This document shows, in pieces, positions 57,170 to 61,667 of a stretch of DNA of 61,667 bases; the first letter of the stretch is position 1, and every line of letters begins with the position of its first letter. Origin of the DNA: Gemmiger sp. An120 (GTDB lineage Bacteria; Bacillota; Clostridia; Oscillospirales; Ruminococcaceae); NCBI RefSeq assembly GCF_002160955.1, contig NZ_NFLN01000016.1, positions 1-61,667 of the forward strand, in the 5' to 3' direction. The notes under the pieces are model-generated. The model made no database searches and was not told the DNA's origin. It was given only the letters and a program-made list of their open reading frames with translations. A program made the position numbers and the translations under genes.

Positions 57170-57564
57170 TCACCCTCGCCGGCATGATCGCCTCCAGCGA
57201 AGACGCGCTGATTTGCGATATGGCCGAGACGTATGGAATCCTCGACTACCGGGCGCTGCCGCTTCCGCTGGCGGCCACGCTGGCAGCCGGGCTGAGGGAA
57301 ACATCCAGAAGCAAGATGCGGTTGTCGGGGGCTCATGCGGCCCCCGACACGCTTTTGCATGCCGCTGCTGTTGATTGGCTGGCCACCTTGGCGTGGATGC
57401 AGTCGGAGAACGGACGCAAGAATATAAACCGGCCACGTCCGGTACTGGAAATCTTTACCGGGGATCACAAAGCGGATAATCCGGTAGTTGCGTTTGATTC
57501 AGCGGCTGATTTTGAAGCGGAACGCGCCAGGATCCTGGGGGAGGTGAACCGGTATGGCGACTGA
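56906..57564 (+). CDS. Tail assembly chaperone, -1 frameshift form (gpGT-like)
   Basis: Ribosomes slipping back one base at 57,160-57,166 avoid the TGA at 57,167 and continue [42 protein letters not shown] to 57,564, giving about 219 residues. The downstream frame has no ribosome binding site of its own near its first ATG (57,184). A G/GT pair by programmed frameshift before the tape measure gene is conserved in siphoviruses. Confidence 0.88.
57160..57166 (+). promoter_or_regulatory. Programmed -1 frameshift site A AAA AAC
   Basis: Canonical X XXY YYZ heptamer in the right phase (zero frame reads GGA AAA AAC TGA). A possible stem GATCA/TGATC follows within about 20 bases. Confidence 0.9.
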
Positions 57565-59425
57565 GCTGGCAAAAGCATTTGTCCAGATCGTACCCTCGGC
57601 GCAGGGAATCAAAGGAAGCATCACACAGGCGCTGGGGAACGAGGCAAACACAGCCGGTACCGGAGCCGGAAAAGCCTTTGGCTCCAAGCTGGTTGGCGCG
57701 GTCATGGGCGTGGTGTCGACAGCGGCCATCGGCCAGGCTCTGGCAAGCACCATCACCGAGGGCGCCGCCCTGGAGCAGAGCATCGGCGGCATCGAAACAC
57801 TGTTCAAGGAAAGCGCCGATGCCGTCAAAGCCAACGCCGCGGAGGCCTACCGCACGGCCGGCATGAGCGCCAACCAGTACATGGAACTAACCACCAGCTT
57901 TGCGGCCAGCCTGCTGCAGAGCCTGGGCGGCAATACCGAGGAGGCGGCCAGGATTTCGGACATGGCCATGACGGATATGTCCGACAACGCCAATAAGATG
58001 GGCACCGACATGGAGCGCATCACCGACGCCTACCAGGGGTTTGCCAAGCAGAACTACACCATGCTGGACAACCTGAAGCTGGGCTATGGCGGTACCAAAG
58101 AGGAGATGCAGCGGCTGCTGGCGGATGCCCAAAAGATCACCGGCGTCGAATACGATATCAGCAGCCTGGCGGACGTGTATGAAGCAATCCACGTTATCCA
58201 GGGAGAGCTGGATATTACCGGCACCACGGCAAAGGAGGCTTCCAACACTCTGTCCGGCTCGCTTGCCTCCATGAAAGCCGCCTTCAAGAATGTGCTGGGG
58301 CAGCTGACCCTGGGGCAGGATGTGGGCCCGGCGCTGAGTGCCCTGGCTGAGACCACGACCACCTTCCTGGTGAAGAATCTGCTGCCGGCGGTGGGCAACA
58401 TCCTGAAAGCACTGCCGGGCGCGCTGGCGACTTTTCTGCGGGAAGCTGTGCCCCAGATGTCCGCCGCGCTGCTGGAGCTTTTCCCGCAGCTGCAGACCGG
58501 ATTTTCCGAGGCGCTGCCGCAGCTGGCCGCCACGGCAAGAGGTCTTATTGTGTCCCTTGCCTGGCAGATTTATGACGCGGCGCCAATGCTGATCAGTCAG
58601 GGCGGCGCCCTGATGACCCAGCTGGCGGCAGGATTGTCGCAGGCGCTTCCGGAACTTCTGCTTGCGGCAAGCGTCGCGATCGGAGCACTGCTGCAGGCAT
58701 TTATCGACAACTATCCGCAGTACCTGAACATGGGGGCTCAGATCCTGGGCACCCTGATCAACGGTATCGGACAGCGAATCCCGGAGATGCTGGTGGTGGC
58801 GGCCCGCGTTATTCTGAACCTCGTTTCCGGGCTGATCCAGAACTTGCCCCAGATTATCGCCGCCGGTTTTAACCTTATTACCACCATGATCACGGGCATC
58901 GGAAACGCTCTTCCGGGCGTGATCCAGGCGGCGGGTCAGATCGCGTCCATGATTTGGGAAACCGTTCAGGAAGTGGACTGGCTCCAACTGGGCAAGGACA
59001 TCATCCAGGGCATGATCAACGGTATCGGGGCCATGGCCGGCGCGCTGTGGGATGCGGCAACCAATATTGCCCGTTCCGCGCTGGATGCCATCAAGAGCTT
59101 TTTCGGCATTGCATCGCCCTCCCGGCTCATGCGGGACGAGGTGGGCCGGTGGATCCCGGCCGGTGTGGCGGTTGGCATTGAAAGCAACAGCAAGCCGCTG
59201 ACCAAATCCCTGAAAGCGATGGCAGACAACACCCTGGCACAGCTGCAGGCGACGCTGGGGGCCAATGCCCGCGCCCTGCAGCCGCATGGGCGTGTATCGG
59301 CCGAGGAGCAGCCGTCCCGTCAAACCATTCAGAACATCTATTTTGAACAGCCGATGCAGGCCCCGGACGAAATTGCCCGGGCGCTCCGCATCCAGAATAC
59401 CTATGGATTGGCAGGTGCGAGATGA
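57554..59425 (+). CDS. Tape measure protein
   Basis: 623 residues, short for this class and implying a tail of roughly 90-100 nm by the usual per-residue rule. N-terminal domain (AKAFVQIVPSAQGIKGSITQALG ... GGIETLFKESADAVKANAAEAYRTAGMSANQYMELTTSFAASLLQSLGG), helical hydrophobic middle (about 250-520) and a C-terminal FFGIASPSRLMRDEVGRWIPAGVAVGIE motif. Sets tail length and is ejected on infection. Overlaps the chaperone gene by 11 bases. Confidence 0.94.
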   Translation: MATELAKAFVQIVPSAQGIKGSITQALGNEANTAGTGAGKAFGSKLVGAVMGVVSTAAIGQALASTITEGAALEQSIGGIETLFKESADAVKANAAEAYRTAGMSANQYMELTTSFAASLLQSLGGNTEEAARISDMAMTDMSDNANKMGTDMERITDAYQGFAKQNYTMLDNLKLGYGGTKEEMQRLLADAQKITGVEYDISSLADVYEAIHVIQGELDITGTTAKEASNTLSGSLASMKAAFKNVLGQLTLGQDVGPALSALAETTTTFLVKNLLPAVGNILKALPGALATFLREAVPQMSAALLELFPQLQTGFSEALPQLAATARGLIVSLAWQIYDAAPMLISQGGALMTQLAAGLSQALPELLLAASVAIGALLQAFIDNYPQYLNMGAQILGTLINGIGQRIPEMLVVAARVILNLVSGLIQNLPQIIAAGFNLITTMITGIGNALPGVIQAAGQIASMIWETVQEVDWLQLGKDIIQGMINGIGAMAGALWDAATNIARSALDAIKSFFGIASPSRLMRDEVGRWIPAGVAVGIESNSKPLTKSLKAMADNTLAQLQATLGANARALQPHGRVSAEEQPSRQTIQNIYFEQPMQAPDEIARALRIQNTYGLAGAR

Positions 59426-60288
59426 AGCTGGATACCTATGTAGCGGCTCGCTTTGTCCGCAGTGACGGGGCGGAGCTTGTGGCGGACGGAAGCGACTGGC
59501 TGATTACCTCGATTGATGGAGCGGATGCAGCCACCTATGCGCTGTTTTCTGAGGATAATGGCTCCGGCGATGGGGGAACCACCACCGGCAAACGGGTGAG
59601 CGCCCGGGATCTTGAACTTGGCGCCACCACCCTGTCGGTGAAGAACAACCCGGCGCTGCGGGACAGGGTGCTCTCCTTTTTCAACCCCAAGCACACGTTT
59701 CGCGTCTATCTGACCTATATGGGCCGCACCCGATGGCTGGCGGCAGAGCTCGCCGCCTTCAAGGCGCCCAGCACCAAGGTCAATGTGCCGCAGACCTTTT
59801 CCGCCTATTTCAAAGCACTGGAAAATCCATACTGGCAGAGTGTGGACGACTTCGGCCAGGACATTGCGGCCATCACACCGCGGTGGGGGTTCCCGTATAT
59901 GGATCACCCGGACTTGGGCGTGCTGGTGGATGTGGCAAACTTTGCCCGGAAAGTGACCTTCGATTACGACGGCAATGTGGCTGCCTATCCCATCATCACG
60001 ATCACCGCCGACGCGCCGGTAACCAATCCGAAGATCATGAACGGATCGGCCTTTGTGCGGCTCATCGACGAATTGGCGGCCGGCGACACCGTGGTCATCA
60101 CCACGGCGCCTCAGCGCATCCGCATCACAAAGAACGGGCAGAACGTGCTCAACAAGGTGGACCGCGCCAGCAACTTCGCCGGCCTGGCCCTGCAGCCGGG
60201 TACCAACGTATACAGCTTTGCCGCCGACTATGGCGACAACAGCCTGCATGTGGTTATCCGGTACAACAAGCAGTATCTGGGGGTGTGA
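59422..60288 (+). CDS. Distal tail protein (Dit-like)
   Basis: 288 residues. Beta-rich N-terminal ring domain (FVRSDGAELVADGSDWLITSIDGADAA) and C-terminal part with YPIITITADAPVTNPKIMNGSAFVRLIDELAAGDTVVITTAPQRIRITKNGQNVLNKV, the phage tail family pattern. Joins tail tube to baseplate. ATGA overlap with the tape measure gene. Confidence 0.85.
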   Translation: MKLDTYVAARFVRSDGAELVADGSDWLITSIDGADAATYALFSEDNGSGDGGTTTGKRVSARDLELGATTLSVKNNPALRDRVLSFFNPKHTFRVYLTYMGRTRWLAAELAAFKAPSTKVNVPQTFSAYFKALENPYWQSVDDFGQDIAAITPRWGFPYMDHPDLGVLVDVANFARKVTFDYDGNVAAYPIITITADAPVTNPKIMNGSAFVRLIDELAAGDTVVITTAPQRIRITKNGQNVLNKVDRASNFAGLALQPGTNVYSFAADYGDNSLHVVIRYNKQYLGV

Positions 60289-60291
60289 TCC

Positions 60292-61335
60292 ATGCAGCTT
60301 CTTGCTCTGGACGCCGACTTTCAGCCGGTGGCCTATCTGCCCTTTTTCAACCTCCAGTGGACACGGGAGTATTACCAGATTGGTAATTTCTCCGTACAGA
60401 TCGCGGCGGCCGACTACCAGCCGACCATGGCCTATCTGTACACTCCCGACCGCCCGGAAACCGGCATCATCCAGAAAGTGGAGCTCACCGAGACGGTCAA
60501 GGGAAGGTTCGTGCAGCTCTCCGGATATTTTCTGGAAGCCATCCTTAACGACAAGGTGGTGTATCCTGCATACTACGCCACGGGCACCATCCCGGCGGCG
60601 GTAGTGGCCATGCTTCGGCAGTACAAGGACGACATCCCGCTACTGACCGTGGCCGATCCGCCCGCCGTGCAGGCGGACGCCGCGAGCTGGCAGGAAACCG
60701 GCGGCCAGTTGGCCGATGTAGCCTATACCAAGCTGCAGACGGTGCAGATGTCGCTGCGCTGCCGGTACGACTACCAGGCGAACACCATCACCGCCGAGGT
60801 CTGGCAGGGCCTGGACCGCACCCAGGAGCAGACGGTGAATCCGTTTGTTACCTTCAGCGACGGTTTCGGCAACCTGGTGCAGGTGGACGCCTCGGTTGAC
60901 CGGTCCAACTACAAAAACTATGCCATTGTGACCGGCCAGGACCAGGCGGAAAACCGGAAAGTAGCCTATGCGGATCTGTCCGGCGGCGGATACAAAAGGG
61001 TACTGTATGTGGATGCCCGCAGCGAGCAATGGGACCCGGAAGAACAGACGGAAGCCGAGTACCTGGCCAGTCTGCAGCAAAAAGGCCTGGACGCCCTGCT
61101 GAACTACGCGATCATCCGCAATGTGGATATCCAGACGGCAGCTGGCGGTTTTGTTTACCTTGAGGACTGGGATCTGGGCGACCAGGTGGATGCAATCGTG
61201 GAAGATATCGGCCTGGCCGTACAGGCCCGTATCGTAACGGTGCGGGAGGTCTTCAAGCAGAACAACCACACAGTCGAGATAGAGCTGGGGGACAAAAAGC
61301 TGACACAGCTGCAGAAAGCGAGGATGATTTACTGA
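60292..61335 (+). CDS. Siphovirus Gp37-like tail protein
   Basis: 347 residues: LALDADFQPVAYLPFFNLQWTREYYQIGNFSVQIAAADY, GIIQKVELTETVKGRFVQLSGYFLEAILNDKVVYP, QTVQMSLRCRYDYQANTITAEVWQGLDRT, DLGDQVDAIVEDIGLAVQARIVTVREVFKQNNHTVEIELG. This is the ReqiPepy6 Gp37-like family, the hub/Tal counterpart in such phages. No peptidase motif seen. Confidence 0.87.
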   Translation: MQLLALDADFQPVAYLPFFNLQWTREYYQIGNFSVQIAAADYQPTMAYLYTPDRPETGIIQKVELTETVKGRFVQLSGYFLEAILNDKVVYPAYYATGTIPAAVVAMLRQYKDDIPLLTVADPPAVQADAASWQETGGQLADVAYTKLQTVQMSLRCRYDYQANTITAEVWQGLDRTQEQTVNPFVTFSDGFGNLVQVDASVDRSNYKNYAIVTGQDQAENRKVAYADLSGGGYKRVLYVDARSEQWDPEEQTEAEYLASLQQKGLDALLNYAIIRNVDIQTAAGGFVYLEDWDLGDQVDAIVEDIGLAVQARIVTVREVFKQNNHTVEIELGDKKLTQLQKARMIY

Positions 61336-61667
61336 ATGCAAAGTTATCCGTTTACATCGGACAAGATTACCTACGATGAGCAAGGTCTGCCGAAGTATGA
61401 CCGCGCGGTGGACAGTGCTTTCCTGCGTAAAGTATTTGCGCAGTATTTTTCGGATGGTGTCTTTTATAAACCGGAAAACGCCCTGCAGGTCGTAGTGGAT
61501 ATCGGCATGCAGGTGGCGGTGGAGCCGGGCTCCTGCCACATCCAGGGCGCCATGGGCATTGAACCGAACCGCCGCACTCTGGTGGTGCAGGCGGCGGAAG
61601 AACTGGACCGTATCGATACGGTGGTGGCCCGTCTGGACCTGTCTCGAGCGGTGCGCAGCATAGACCT
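61336..61667 (+). CDS. Baseplate or receptor-binding protein, N-terminal part
   Basis: 110 residues visible, cut by the window edge: ITYDEQGLPKYDRAVDSAFLRKVFAQYFSDGVFYKPENALQVVVDIGMQVAVEPGSCHIQGAMGIEPNRRTLVVQAAEELDRIDTVVARLDLS. The DRIDTVVARLD end is typical of upper baseplate/fibre-attachment proteins. ATG follows the previous stop by two bases. Confidence 0.8.
   Translation, partial: MQSYPFTSDKITYDEQGLPKYDRAVDSAFLRKVFAQYFSDGVFYKPENALQVVVDIGMQVAVEPGSCHIQGAMGIEPNRRTLVVQAAEELDRIDTVVARLDLSRAVRSID

Larger units (their letters stand above)
31716..61667. mobile_element. Siphovirus-type prophage, left part (continues past window)
   Basis: From the serine integrase to the window end every gene is phage-like and in canonical order: integrase, repressor, early replication, terminase, portal, capsid, head-tail joining, tail. 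No stop-damaged structural gene is seen, so it could be active. The left boundary is near or within the 3' end of the integrase gene (31,716-31,870). The right end, lysis genes and right attachment site are not in the window. Confidence 0.93.

Overview
The window comes from a high-GC, Gram-positive, strictly anaerobic gut-type Firmicute, most like the Faecalibacterium / Gemmiger / Subdoligranulum group of the Oscillospiraceae (Ruminococcaceae). The signs are strong AGGAGG ribosome binding sites, TTGACA/TATAAT promoters with 17-bp spacers, a CIRCE-type operator, rubrerythrin, the rpmG-secE-nusG-rplKAJL order, and many lineage-typical uncharacterised families (DUF1934, DUF2812 with PadR, ArsP_2, CmpB). 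The taxonomic placement is inference; no 16S gene is present.

Positions 1-650 hold three tandem copies of a ~227-bp unit. Each copy combines a palindrome-rich element with what reads as the 3' end of a PP2C/SpoIIE-type phosphatase gene. Positions 725-31,711 are ordinary chromosome: fba (-), rlmB (+), a degenerate P-type-ATPase-like membrane protein (+), rubrerythrin, a metal permease and nagA (+). Then come padR-DUF2812, an NhaP2-type antiporter, a small protein, metG-tatD and an Asp/Glu racemase (all -). Next is a ~1.3-kb low-GC stretch without a credible gene that may be a large structured RNA (15,291-16,576, -), followed by the ddl-murI-DUF1934-argS operon (-) and the rpmG-secE-nusG-rplK-rplA-rplJ-rplL ribosomal cluster (+). 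The chromosome part ends with an orphan gene, a CIRCE-controlled hsp20, nicotinate phosphoribosyltransferase, a D,D-carboxypeptidase, a metallophosphoesterase, a GNAT acetyltransferase and a NUDIX hydrolase.

From about 31.7 kb to the end of the window lies an intact-looking siphovirus-type prophage, cut off by the window edge. Its parts in order are: a large serine integrase (-); a small promoter/operator/sRNA segment; a lysogeny switch with a symmetric operator between a CI-like repressor (-) and the early genes (+); a BRO-type antirepressor and small regulators; a replication and recombination block (DUF3846, DUF3102, RecF-like ATPase, Sak4-like ATPase, DUF669, DEAD helicase, primase/RepA-type helicase); a structured intergenic region that looks like a replication origin; RusA; small zinc-ribbon proteins; an ArpU-like late regulator; HNH nuclease and terminase; portal; a MuF-type minor capsid protein with a C-terminal nuclease-toxin-like domain; scaffold; capsid; head-tail joining proteins; major tail protein; a tail assembly chaperone pair with a canonical A AAA AAC frameshift site; tape measure; Dit; a Gp37-like tail protein; and the start of a baseplate/fibre gene. 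Genes are tightly packed with many ATGA/GTGA overlaps, consistent with a few long early and late transcripts.

The points most worth following up are the covarying palindromic element at the left edge, the 15.3-16.6 kb region, the toxin-tipped MuF protein without a neighbouring immunity gene, the origin-like structured repeats after the replicative helicase, the terminator/Shine-Dalgarno overlap at 26.75 kb, and the integrase tail that runs through hairpins at the presumed prophage boundary.
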